Source of the DNA: Phycicoccus avicenniae
GTDB lineage: Bacteria > Actinomycetota > Actinomycetes > Actinomycetales > Dermatophilaceae
NCBI RefSeq assembly: GCF_018139485.1
Contig: NZ_JAGSNF010000018.1
Span: 1-47,255 of the forward strand
Length of the DNA: 47,255 bases
Direction: 5' to 3'
The notes beneath the pieces are model-generated. The model was given only the letters and a program-made list of their open reading frames with translations, ran no database searches and was not told the DNA's origin. The position numbers and the translations under genes were made by a program. This document shows positions 16,951 to 24,650 of this stretch, piece by piece; within the stretch, counting starts at the first letter, position 1, and every line of letters begins with the position of its first letter.

Positions 16951-19209
16951 TCAGTCGAACGTCAGCGTGCCGCCGTCGCCGGGCTCGAGACCGAGCCCCT
17001 CGAGCCGGGCCGCGACCGCGTCGAGCGGGCGCTCCATCGACTCGGCGAGCTTCTCGAGCGAGAGGCCGAGCGAGACCCCGTCGCGCAGCTCCTCGTCGTC
17101 CTGGGCGCTCCAGGCGTGGCCGTGGGTGACGGCGGTCCGCGACGACTCCGGGGGCGGCGGCGGGTGGGCGACGGGACGGTCGGCGGGGGCCGGCGTCGCC
17201 TCGACCATCGCCGTCCCGGCCACCGCGCCGGTGAGCCCCCGCAGCGTCGGCTCGGCGACGGGCAGCGGCGGCGGGGCGGTCTCGTCGAGGCGGCGGAGCG
17301 CGCCGAGGACCATCTCGCGGTCGGCGGTCGGCCAGAACGGCGGCAGCGACCGCTGCAGGAAGCCGGCGTAGCGCGCGGTCATCATCCGCGAGTCGAGGAA
17401 CGCGACGACGCCGCGGTCGTCGGACCGCCGGATGAGCCGGCCCGCCCCCTGGGCCAGCCGCAGCGCGGCGTGCGTCGCCGAGACCGCCATGAACCCGTTG
17501 CCGCCCATCCGGGCGATGGCCTGCGAGCGCGCGGAGGCGAGCGGGTCGTCCGGCCGCGGGAAGGGGATGCGGTCGACGAGGACGAGCTGGCAGGACGAGC
17601 CGGGCACGTCGACGCCCTGCCAGAGCGACATCGTCCCGAAGAGGCAGGTCGTCGGCTCCCGGGCGAAGTCCCGCACGAGGGTGGCGATCTGGTCCTCGCC
17701 CTGGCAGAGCACCGTGACGCCGCTGCCCTCGAGCCGCTCGCGCATCACCTCGGTGGCCTCGCGGGCGGCGCGCATCGAGGAGAAGAGCCCGAGGGTGCGT
17801 CCGCCGGCCGCGCGGACGAGGGCCTCGATCTCGTCGAGGGTCTCCGGCGCCGTCCCGTCGCGCCCCGGCGGGGGCAGGTGCTTCGCGACGTACGCGATCC
17901 CCTGCTTCGGGTACTCGAAGGGGCTGCCGACGTCGAGGCCGCGCCACGGCGGCGCCTCCTCCCCCCGCAGGCCCACGGTGCCGGCGACGGCATCGAAGGT
18001 CCCCCCGAGCTCGAGGGTGGCGGAGGTGACGACGACGGTCCGCTCGTCGAAGACCTTGTCGCGCACGAGCATCGCGACGCTCATCGGTGCCACCCGCAGC
18101 ACCGGTCCCCGGCGGGGGTCCTGCGAGAGCCACACGACGTCGAGCTCGCGCTCCTCGAGCATCCGGGCGGCGGTGTCGAAGAGGTCGTCGACGGCGGCCC
18201 GGGCCACCTGGCGCGAGCCGTCCGGCTCCTCCCCCTGCTGGGGCTTGAGCTCGCTCTGGGCGGCCCGGGCGACGTCCCGGATCCGGCCGAGGGCCATCGC
18301 GAGGGCGTCCGGCAGGGCCGTGAGCCTCCCCTCCGGGACGCCCTCGAGCGCCGACTCGAGGATGACGGCGGCGTCCTCGAGCGCCTCGGCGGCGTCGGCC
18401 TGCCTGCCGGCCCGCTTCGCGGCGGCGCGGCACGCTCCGGCGGTGAGCTCGTCGGTGATCGTCGAGGTGACCCGGTCGACGAGCTCGTGGCCCTCGTCGA
18501 CGACGAGGACGTCGTGCTCGGGCAGCATCTGCCGTCCCTCGAAGGCGTCGATCGCCATGAACGAGTGGTTCGTCACGACGACGTCGACGTCCCGGGCGGC
18601 CTCGCGCGAGCGCTCGACGAAGCACTCGGCGACCATCGGGCAGCGCGAGCCCAGGCACTCCTCGGCACTGACGGACACCTGGCGCCACGCGCGCTCGGAG
18701 ACACCGGGGACGAGCTCGTCGCGGTCGCCGGACTCGGTCCGCCCGGCCCATTCGCGCAGGCGGACGACCTCCTGGCCGAGTCGTGAGCTCTCCCGGTCGA
18801 CGTCGCCGACGGACAGGAGGGTGTCGGCGTCGTCGTCGGGGAAGCCGCCCTCGAGCTTGTGGAGGCAGACGTAGTTGCGGCGCCCCTTGACGAGGGCGTA
18901 CGTCGGCCGGCGACCCAGGACCGGCTGGAGGGCGTCCGCGAGCCGGGGCATGTCGCGGTCGACGATCTGCGCCTGGAGGGCGAGGGTGGCCGTCGCGACG
19001 ACGGCCGTGCGGCCGGTGTCGACGGCGTGCTGGACCGCCGGGACGAGGTAGGCCAGCGACTTGCCGGTGCCCGTGCCGGCCTGGACGAGCAGGTGCTCCC
19101 GGGTGTCGACGGCCTTCGCGACGGCCCGGGCCATCTCGACCTGCCCGGGCCGTTCGGTGCCGCCGACGCCCGCGACCGCGGCGTGGAGCAGGTCGTCGAG
19201 GTCGGGCAC
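16951..19209 (-). CDS. DinG/XPD-family ATP-dependent DNA helicase with C-terminal HTH-like tail
   Basis: This 752-residue superfamily-2 helicase moves 5'-3' by family precedent and probably clears recombination or damage structures. Walker A is GTGTGKS (near residue 44) and the DEAH-type box reads DEGHE. Four cysteines (YVC, ECLGSRC, AEC) fit an iron-sulfur domain. Motif VI reads QGAGRLIRR. After the helicase core a Pro-rich linker leads to a final 45-residue helical unit (WSAQDDEELRDGVSLGLS then LEKLAESM), which resembles a SANT/HTH DNA-binding tail. The GTG at 19209 lies 9 nt after the TAG stop of the GNAT gene. That TAG also begins a TAGGCT hexamer spaced 6 nt from the GTG. Confidence 0.9.
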   Translation of the reverse strand: MPDLDDLLHAAVAGVGGTERPGQVEMARAVAKAVDTREHLLVQAGTGTGKSLAYLVPAVQHAVDTGRTAVVATATLALQAQIVDRDMPRLADALQPVLGRRPTYALVKGRRNYVCLHKLEGGFPDDDADTLLSVGDVDRESSRLGQEVVRLREWAGRTESGDRDELVPGVSERAWRQVSVSAEECLGSRCPMVAECFVERSREAARDVDVVVTNHSFMAIDAFEGRQMLPEHDVLVVDEGHELVDRVTSTITDELTAGACRAAAKRAGRQADAAEALEDAAVILESALEGVPEGRLTALPDALAMALGRIRDVARAAQSELKPQQGEEPDGSRQVARAAVDDLFDTAARMLEERELDVVWLSQDPRRGPVLRVAPMSVAMLVRDKVFDERTVVVTSATLELGGTFDAVAGTVGLRGEEAPPWRGLDVGSPFEYPKQGIAYVAKHLPPPGRDGTAPETLDEIEALVRAAGGRTLGLFSSMRAAREATEVMRERLEGSGVTVLCQGEDQIATLVRDFAREPTTCLFGTMSLWQGVDVPGSSCQLVLVDRIPFPRPDDPLASARSQAIARMGGNGFMAVSATHAALRLAQGAGRLIRRSDDRGVVAFLDSRMMTARYAGFLQRSLPPFWPTADREMVLGALRRLDETAPPPLPVAEPTLRGLTGAVAGTAMVEATPAPADRPVAHPPPPPESSRTAVTHGHAWSAQDDEELRDGVSLGLSLEKLAESMERPLDAVAARLEGLGLEPGDGGTLTFD

Positions 19210-19215
19210 CCGGAC

Positions 19216-19221
19216 AGCCTA
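19216..19221 (-). promoter_or_regulatory. Putative -10 (TAGGCT) overlapping the upstream stop codon
   Basis: The hexamer starts with the TAG stop of the double-GNAT gene and ends 6 nt before the helicase GTG. This is the same geometry as at 14670-14675. Confidence 0.4.
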
Positions 19222-20286
19222 GAGGTGGCGGATCATCGTGATGTCGTCGCGGTCGTCCCCCGGGGCGACCCGGATGCCGCCCCGGACGCGGCCCGCCTCG
19301 GTGTACCCGAGCGCGGCGTAGAAGCCCTCGGTGCCGGTCCCGCCGCGCACGCCGAGGTCGGCGATCTCGACGCCGTCGGCGCGGGCCGTCCGGTGCATCG
19401 CGGCCATGAGGAGGCGGCCGAGGTTGCGGCCCCGCCGGGCGGGGTCGGTCATGACCCGGTACGCGGTCCGCCGGTGCGCGAGGAGGGGCGAGCCGGTCGC
19501 GGCCCACCAGCCGGCGGCGACGACGCCACCCCAGGGGTCCCGGAGCAGCACGGCCACCTGGAGCCCCGCGGCCATCCCCTCCTCGTGGCGGGCCAGGGCG
19601 GCGGCGACGTCCGCGCGGGGCGCCCCCGGGGTGAAGCCCACCGCTCCCCCGGCCTCCGTCACGGCGCACCACAGGTCGAGGACCGCCGCACGGGTGTCGG
19701 CGTCGAACGGCTCGCGGCGGACGTCGGGGCGGGGGGCGAGGAGGACGACGGCCGCGGGCACCTCGGCCGGGTCGTTCGCCCGCGCCCTGGCCACGACGTC
19801 CGCCGGCACCCCCGCGAGGTCCGCACCGTCGACGGCTCCGACGAGCGCGAGGCCCGCGGACTCGGCGGTGCGGATCGAGGCCCGGTGGTCGGGTCGGGCC
19901 GTCGCCGTCAGCGGCAGGTCCGGCCCGTGCTCGACGGCGTCGGCGACGACGGCGCGCGCCACCTCCCGGCCGAGCCCCTCGCCGTGTGCCTCGAGGTCGA
20001 GCCGGTAGTAGAGGTTGAGGTTCGTCCGCTCGGCGCCGAGGACGACACCGGCGACCCCGAGTGCGCGACCGTCCTCCCGCGACTCGACGACCCCGTAGCC
20101 GAAGCCGTGCTCCTCGTGGTGGGCGAGGACCCGCTCGAGGAACTCCTCGGCCTGCGCCTCGGTGCTCACCCACCACGGGGCGAAGGGGTACTGCTCGGGA
20201 TCGGTGTGCAGCCGGACCCACAGGTCCCGGTCGGCCGGGGTGGCCGGGCGCACCCGCGTCCGACGGGTCGTGATGTCCTCGCTCAC
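19219..20286 (-). CDS. Tandem GNAT-domain acetyltransferase
   Basis: This 355-residue protein holds two GNAT-like halves. The first (RTRVRPATPADRDLWVRLH, then LEAHGEGLGREVARAVV) resembles RimJ/RimL-type enzymes with a G-x-G-x-G-like loop. The second (YRVMTDPARRGRNLGRLLMAAMHRTA, near residue 285) has the clearer acetyl-CoA loop, followed by GTEGFYAALGYTEAG. Both halves could have arisen by duplication; one may be catalytic and one structural. The acceptor is unknown. The GTG at 20286 lies 6 nt after a TAGGCT hexamer. The TAG stop feeds directly into the helicase gene. hflX is upstream on the same strand, 61 bp away. Confidence 0.8.
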   Translation of the reverse strand: MSEDITTRRTRVRPATPADRDLWVRLHTDPEQYPFAPWWVSTEAQAEEFLERVLAHHEEHGFGYGVVESREDGRALGVAGVVLGAERTNLNLYYRLDLEAHGEGLGREVARAVVADAVEHGPDLPLTATARPDHRASIRTAESAGLALVGAVDGADLAGVPADVVARARANDPAEVPAAVVLLAPRPDVRREPFDADTRAAVLDLWCAVTEAGGAVGFTPGAPRADVAAALARHEEGMAAGLQVAVLLRDPWGGVVAAGWWAATGSPLLAHRRTAYRVMTDPARRGRNLGRLLMAAMHRTARADGVEIADLGVRGGTGTEGFYAALGYTEAGRVRGGIRVAPGDDRDDITMIRHL

Positions 20287-20292
20287 CGCGCC

Positions 20293-20298
20293 AGCCTA
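20293..20298 (-). promoter_or_regulatory. Putative -10 element (TAGGCT) of a leaderless transcript
   Basis: TAGGCT ends 6 nt before the GTG of the double-GNAT gene, within a 61-bp gap after hflX. Confidence 0.5.
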
Positions 20299-20347
20299 TT
20301 GCAAGGTGTTCGCAACAGAGCGCGTGGTGCGGGCGGCGGCTACGCGG

Positions 20348-21808
20348 TCAGACCGCAAAGGCGGAGAGGTCCTCGGCGAGCTCGGCGTCGACCCGGGCGG
20401 TGAGCCGGGTGCCGTCGGCGACGTGCTCGCTCGCGAGCACCTCCCCCACCTCGTGGACCCGGCTCACGAGGTCGCCCCGGTCGTACGGGACGAGCACCTC
20501 GACGTCGATGTCCGGCTGCGGCAGCTCGTCGGCGACGAGAGCGCGCAGCGCGTCCATGCCGGCGCCGGTCCGCGCGGAGACGACGATGCAGTGCTTCTCG
20601 TGGCGCAGGAGGCGGTCGAGCGTCTCGGGGTCGGCGATGTCGGCCTTGTTGACGACGATCACCTCCTTGACGTCGTGGGCCTCGACGTCGGCGAGGACCG
20701 ACCGCACGGCGCTGATCTGTCCCTCGGGGTCGGGGTGGCTGCCGTCGACGACGTGGAGGAGCAGGTCGGCGTCGGCGACCTCCTCGAGCGTGGAGCGGAA
20801 CGCCTCGACGAGCTGGTGCGGCAGCTGCCGGACGAACCCGACGGTGTCGGCCAGCGTGTAGAGGCGTCCGTCCGGCGTCTCGGCGCGGCGCACCGTGGGG
20901 TCGAGGGTCGCGAACAGCTGGTTCTCGACGAGGACGCCGGCGTTCGTCAGCCGGTTGAGCAGGCTGGACTTGCCGGCGTTCGTGTAGCCGGCGATGGCGA
21001 CGCTCGGCACCCGGTTGGCCCGGCGCCCGCCGCGCTTGGTGTCGCGGACGGTCTTCATCCCCTTGATCTCGCGCCGCAGCTTCGCGATCCGGGAGTTGAT
21101 CCGGCGCCGGTCGAGCTCGATCTTCGTCTCACCCGGTCCGCGCGACCCCATGCCCTGGCCGCCGGCGGCCTGACCACCGGCCTGCCGGGACATCGACTCA
21201 CCCCAGCCGCGCAGCCGTGGGAGGAGGTACTGCAGCTGGGCGAGCTCGACCTGGGCCTTGCCCTCCTTGCTCTTCGCGTGCTGGGCGAAGATGTCGAGGA
21301 TGAGGGCGGTGCGGTCGACGACCTTGACCTTGACGACGTCCTCGAGGGCACGCCGCTGGCTCGGGGCGAGCTCGGTGTCGCAGATGACGGTGTCGGCGCC
21401 CTCCTCGACGACGATGTCGCGCAGCTCCGCCGCCTTGCCCTTGCCGAGGTAGGTGGCCGGGTCGGGGTTGCTCCGTCGCTGCATGACGCCGGCGAGGACG
21501 TCGGAGCCGGCGGTCTCGGCGAGGGCGGCGAGCTCGCGGAGCGAGTTCTCGGCATCCGTGAGCGAGCCCTCGGACCACACCGCGGCGAGGACGACGCGCT
21601 CGAGCCGCAGCTGGCGGTACTCGACCTCGGTGACGTCCTCGAGCTCGGTGGAGAGCCCGGTGACGCGGCGCAGCGCCGCCCGCTCCTCGCGGTCGTACTG
21701 GTCACCGTCGTAGGTGAGCCGGTCGTCGTCCAGGACGAACCCGGCGTCGTCGGAGCCGTCGGCGAGCGCGTGGGCCCGCCCGGAGAGGATGTCTCGTGCA
21801 GCAGTCAT
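20348..21808 (-). CDS. hflX: GTPase HflX (ribosome-splitting factor)
   Basis: HflX binds the 50S subunit and splits stalled or heat-stressed ribosomes. This 486-residue protein has the N-terminal HflX domain (ATYLGKGKAAELRD, QVELAQLQYLLPRLRG). A Gly-rich loop GGQAAGGQGMGSRGPGE and a helical linker follow. The GTPase domain carries G1 GYTNAGKSSLL (near residue 272), G3 DTVGF and G4 NKAD. The ATG at 21808 has GAGGAG six bases upstream. In actinobacteria hflX usually follows dapF; here about 7.6 kb of accessory genes lie between dapF and hflX. Confidence 0.96.
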   Translation of the reverse strand: MTAARDILSGRAHALADGSDDAGFVLDDDRLTYDGDQYDREERAALRRVTGLSTELEDVTEVEYRQLRLERVVLAAVWSEGSLTDAENSLRELAALAETAGSDVLAGVMQRRSNPDPATYLGKGKAAELRDIVVEEGADTVICDTELAPSQRRALEDVVKVKVVDRTALILDIFAQHAKSKEGKAQVELAQLQYLLPRLRGWGESMSRQAGGQAAGGQGMGSRGPGETKIELDRRRINSRIAKLRREIKGMKTVRDTKRGGRRANRVPSVAIAGYTNAGKSSLLNRLTNAGVLVENQLFATLDPTVRRAETPDGRLYTLADTVGFVRQLPHQLVEAFRSTLEEVADADLLLHVVDGSHPDPEGQISAVRSVLADVEAHDVKEVIVVNKADIADPETLDRLLRHEKHCIVVSARTGAGMDALRALVADELPQPDIDVEVLVPYDRGDLVSRVHEVGEVLASEHVADGTRLTARVDAELAEDLSAFAV

Positions 21809-21881
21809 GTTCTCCTCATCGTCCCCGATGGAACGCCTGCGGGCGAGTCGTTTCTTCCGTGGGGGCTAGCCTTCGGTCCCG

Positions 21882-22493
21882 ATGAGCGAGCACGAGCACT
21901 ACTTCACCGCGGAGCCGGCGAGCGCGGCCGACCGGCGTCCACTGCGGGTCCGCCTCGCCGGTCGCGACGTCGAGGTCGAGGTCGCTGGGGGGGTGTTCTC
22001 GCCCGGCGGCCTCGACAAGGGGACCGCGGTCCTCCTCGACGCGGTACCCGATCCCCCGGCGTCCGGGACGTTCCTCGACCTCGGCTGCGGCTGGGGTCCG
22101 GTCGCGCTCACCCTCGGCCTGCTCGCGCCGGAGGCGACGGTGTACGCGCTCGACGTCAACGAGCGCGCCCTCGACCTGTGCCGCCGGAACGCCGCTGCCC
22201 TCGGGCTGGGCGGGGTGGTCGCCACGACCGCGGCCGGCATCCCCGAGGGCGTCCGGTTCGACCGCATCTGGTCCAACCCACCGATCCGGGTCGGCAAGGC
22301 GGTCCTCCACGACCTGCTGCGGACGTGGCTGCCCCGGCTGGCGCCGGACGGGGTCGCCTCGCTCGTCGTCCAGAAGAACCTGGGCTCGGACTCCCTGCAG
22401 CGGTGGGTCGAGGCGGAGGTCGGGATGCGGTGCGAGCGGGTCACCTCGAGCAAGGGCTTCCGGGTGCTCGAGGTGACCCGACCGGTCAGTTGA
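21882..22493 (+). CDS. Class I SAM-dependent methyltransferase, RsmC-like
   Basis: This 203-residue protein matches the C-terminal catalytic half of RsmC/RlmG enzymes, which methylate guanine N2 in rRNA. GGVFSPGGLDKGTAVLL is the family entry motif, DLGCGWGP is SAM motif I, ALDVNERAL is motif II and SNPPIRVGK is the NPP[Y/F]-type motif IV. It lacks the N-terminal half of Escherichia coli RsmC, as is usual for short actinobacterial homologues, so the rRNA position is uncertain. A TAGCCT hexamer lies 9 nt upstream of the ATG. The 3' end overlaps the convergent gene at 22486 by 8 bp. Confidence 0.87.
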   Translation: MSEHEHYFTAEPASAADRRPLRVRLAGRDVEVEVAGGVFSPGGLDKGTAVLLDAVPDPPASGTFLDLGCGWGPVALTLGLLAPEATVYALDVNERALDLCRRNAAALGLGGVVATTAAGIPEGVRFDRIWSNPPIRVGKAVLHDLLRTWLPRLAPDGVASLVVQKNLGSDSLQRWVEAEVGMRCERVTSSKGFRVLEVTRPVS

Positions 22494-24126
22494 ACGTCAT
22501 CGAGAGTGTGGCCGACGCGACGGGATCGCCCGATGTGGAGCCGGACGCGGTGACGGTCCGTGTCTGCGGGGAGTTGCCCGGCGGCGAGTAGGTCACGGTC
22601 CCGGACTGGGCCACGCCGACCCCCAGCGTGATGCTCGACGTGGACACGCTGCCCGACGAGGTCGTGAACGTCACGGTGACCGAGCTCCCGAGGAGCGAGT
22701 TGCCGAGGTCGTCCACGGACCGTCGGGCGATCGCGAAGGAGACGGTTCCGCCACGAGGGGCGGACGTCGATGCCGTCGCCGAGTTCGGGGTGCACGTCGC
22801 AGTGCCGGAGCAGGCGGTGAAGGACAGCTGGCCCTGGGCCTTCGGGGCGACCGTCACGTTCGTGCTCCCGGACCGACCGTCGGCGGTCAGGCTGACCGAG
22901 ACCGTCTGCGCCCCGGCGCGGACCGCGGTCACCTGGATCGTCGCGACGCCGTCGGTGAACGTCGCCGTCCCGGGTGCGCTCGGCGCGGAGCCGTTGGGCG
23001 ACGTCGCGAGCCCGGTGACGGAGATCGCGCGGCTCCCGGTCACGTCGGCGCCCGTCGTGAGGGTGAGTGTGAACGGGGTGCCGGCCGTGGGGGTCGTCGT
23101 CGAGGGCGTGACGACCAGCGAGGCGTTGCGCACCGAGACGGGGACGGCTGCGGTCGTCGTCGAGTTGCCGGCGACGTCGGTGACGACGGCACGCAGGGAC
23201 CAGTCGCCGTCGGCGAGTCCGGCGGTGGCCCAGGTGGTCGACCACGTCCCGCCCGGGGCGGCGACCGGCCCACCGAGCGGCACGAACGACCCCGCGCCCT
23301 GACGCACCTGGACCTGCACGCCCGCCACCCCGGAGCCGCCGGCGTCCGCCGCGGTCCCCGAGACGGTGACCGTCCCACCGACGACCGCACCGGCGGCCGG
23401 GCCGGTGAGGGCACCGGTGGGGCTCGTGCCGTCGATCCGGACCTCGAGGGTCCGCGGGACCTCGAGGTTGCCGGCGGTGTCGACCGAGAGGTAGCGCACC
23501 GTCGTCGACGTGGACACGGCGAACGGGCCGGTGTAGGCGGTCGAGGCCGTCGTCGGGGCGCTCCCGTCCGTCGTGTAGTGGGTGCTCGCGACCCCCGAGG
23601 CGTCGGACGCGGAGAGGGTGACCGTCACGGGGGTCCGGTGCCAGCCGGCGGCGTTCGGGGTGGGCGAGGTCGTCGCGGTCGTCACCGGGGGCGTCGTGTC
23701 ACCGTTCGCGACGACGGCGGTGACGGTGCGGGGCGTCGGCGACTCCCACGCCGTCCCGGCCAGCTGCGCGTGGACGGTGTAGGTGTTCGTCGTGCCGGCG
23801 ACGGGTGCGGGGTCGGTGCACGTGGCGCCCGTCCCGCTCGGGGCGCAGACGAGCGTCGCCGCCTGCGGCGCGGTCCGGACGGCGCGGTACGCCGTCGGGG
23901 TGGGCCCGGTCGCGGGCGGGGTCACCTCGACGACGACCGCCGACGGGCTCGACGACGCCACGGTGGCGCCGGGGGTGCCGAGGGTGGCGACGACGGCGGC
24001 GCCGGTCGCCCCGTCGGAGAGCACCGAGAAGAAGGCCCAGGCCGGGGCGGCGAGGGCGAGCACCGTCGCCGCGGCGGCGAGGAGACCACCGAGCAGACGA
24101 GCGAGCGGGCGCTGGGATGTGGTCAC
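22486..24126 (-). CDS. Exported multi-domain Ig-like repeat protein (last gene of TasA-like operon)
   Basis: This 546-residue Thr/Ser/Gly/Ala-rich exported protein has no known function. A signal helix (LLGGLLAAAATVLALAAPAWA) is followed by an aromatic FFS motif, as in the other cluster members. Then come about five beta-sandwich units: a fibronectin-III-like unit (residues 65-140), a chitobiase-C-like unit with HYTTDGSAPTTAS (150-240), an Ig-like unit ending VVTDVAGNST and two bacterial Ig-like units to the end. The final part has one CSGTATC pair. There is no LPXTG or membrane anchor, so it is secreted or held by partners. The GTG at 24126 overlaps the preceding stop as GTGA, implying coupled translation. 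A fibre, adhesin or wall-associated scaffold is an inference. Confidence 0.75.
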   Translation of the reverse strand: MTTSQRPLARLLGGLLAAAATVLALAAPAWAFFSVLSDGATGAAVVATLGTPGATVASSSPSAVVVEVTPPATGPTPTAYRAVRTAPQAATLVCAPSGTGATCTDPAPVAGTTNTYTVHAQLAGTAWESPTPRTVTAVVANGDTTPPVTTATTSPTPNAAGWHRTPVTVTLSASDASGVASTHYTTDGSAPTTASTAYTGPFAVSTSTTVRYLSVDTAGNLEVPRTLEVRIDGTSPTGALTGPAAGAVVGGTVTVSGTAADAGGSGVAGVQVQVRQGAGSFVPLGGPVAAPGGTWSTTWATAGLADGDWSLRAVVTDVAGNSTTTAAVPVSVRNASLVVTPSTTTPTAGTPFTLTLTTGADVTGSRAISVTGLATSPNGSAPSAPGTATFTDGVATIQVTAVRAGAQTVSVSLTADGRSGSTNVTVAPKAQGQLSFTACSGTATCTPNSATASTSAPRGGTVSFAIARRSVDDLGNSLLGSSVTVTFTTSSGSVSTSSITLGVGVAQSGTVTYSPPGNSPQTRTVTASGSTSGDPVASATLSMTFN

Positions 24127-24650
24127 GAGGTCCTCCCGTCGAGCACCACGGGGACGGTGAGCGAAGCCCCCTGGCACCCGGACGGCGCACCTGCCCCGAG
24201 GGCCACGGCGTCCGGGAGCGTCAGCGTGACGGTGCCTCCGGCCGGGACGGACGAAGAGGTCGCGGCGTCCACCGTCACCGGGGGTGCCGTGCACGCCCCG
24301 ACGGCACCGGAGACCGCCACCGGGCGCGAGCCGTCGAGGCGCACGGCGGTGACGAGCACCGACGTCGGGTTCGGGTTGGTCACCGTGAGGACGAGAGGGG
24401 CCGAACCTCCGGGCACCAGCGCCGCGCCGGACGCGACGGAGGCGGTCGTCGTGAGGGCGACGGGGGCGCCGACCGTGCCGTCGCCGCTCCCGGCGCCGGT
24501 CGTCGACCACCAGGCGAAGGCGGAGCCCCCGGCGAGGACGGAGCCGACGGTGACGACGGCAGCGACGACGAGGCCGCGCGAGCCGCACCGGGAGGGTCGC
24601 CCGTCCTTCCGCGGGCGCGGCGCGCGACGGGGGGAGGCGATGAGGGTCAC
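24123..24650 (-). CDS. Exported protein with TasA-like N-terminus and two-Cys C-terminal module
   Basis: This is a 175-residue protein. A basic N-terminus (RRAPRPRKDGRPSR) precedes a hydrophobic helix ending GGSAFAWWSTTGAGSG. The AWWST pattern resembles SipW-dependent signal peptides (TasA/camelysin type). The mature part contains PLVLTVTNPNPTSVLVTAV, then GACTAPPVTV, then PSGCQGASLTVPV. This module also occurs in the first and second genes of the operon, with two conserved cysteines that could pair. The GTG at 24650 overlaps the preceding stop by 4 nt (GTGA), and its own stop overlaps the next start the same way. The role is unknown; an extracellular fibre subunit or accessory is plausible. 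Confidence 0.72.
   Translation of the reverse strand: MTLIASPRRAPRPRKDGRPSRCGSRGLVVAAVVTVGSVLAGGSAFAWWSTTGAGSGDGTVGAPVALTTTASVASGAALVPGGSAPLVLTVTNPNPTSVLVTAVRLDGSRPVAVSGAVGACTAPPVTVDAATSSSVPAGGTVTLTLPDAVALGAGAPSGCQGASLTVPVVLDGRTS

Noticed and set aside
16523-20221. Very long open frame on the minus strand (over 1,200 codons) across the kinase, helicase and GNAT genes
   Set aside because: Its composition is Arg/Pro/Gly noise and it lies out of frame with three genes that have clear domains. GC-rich shadow.
20299-20320. LexA-like GTGTTCG near the double-GNAT start
   Set aside because: Only one half-site; no palindromic partner.
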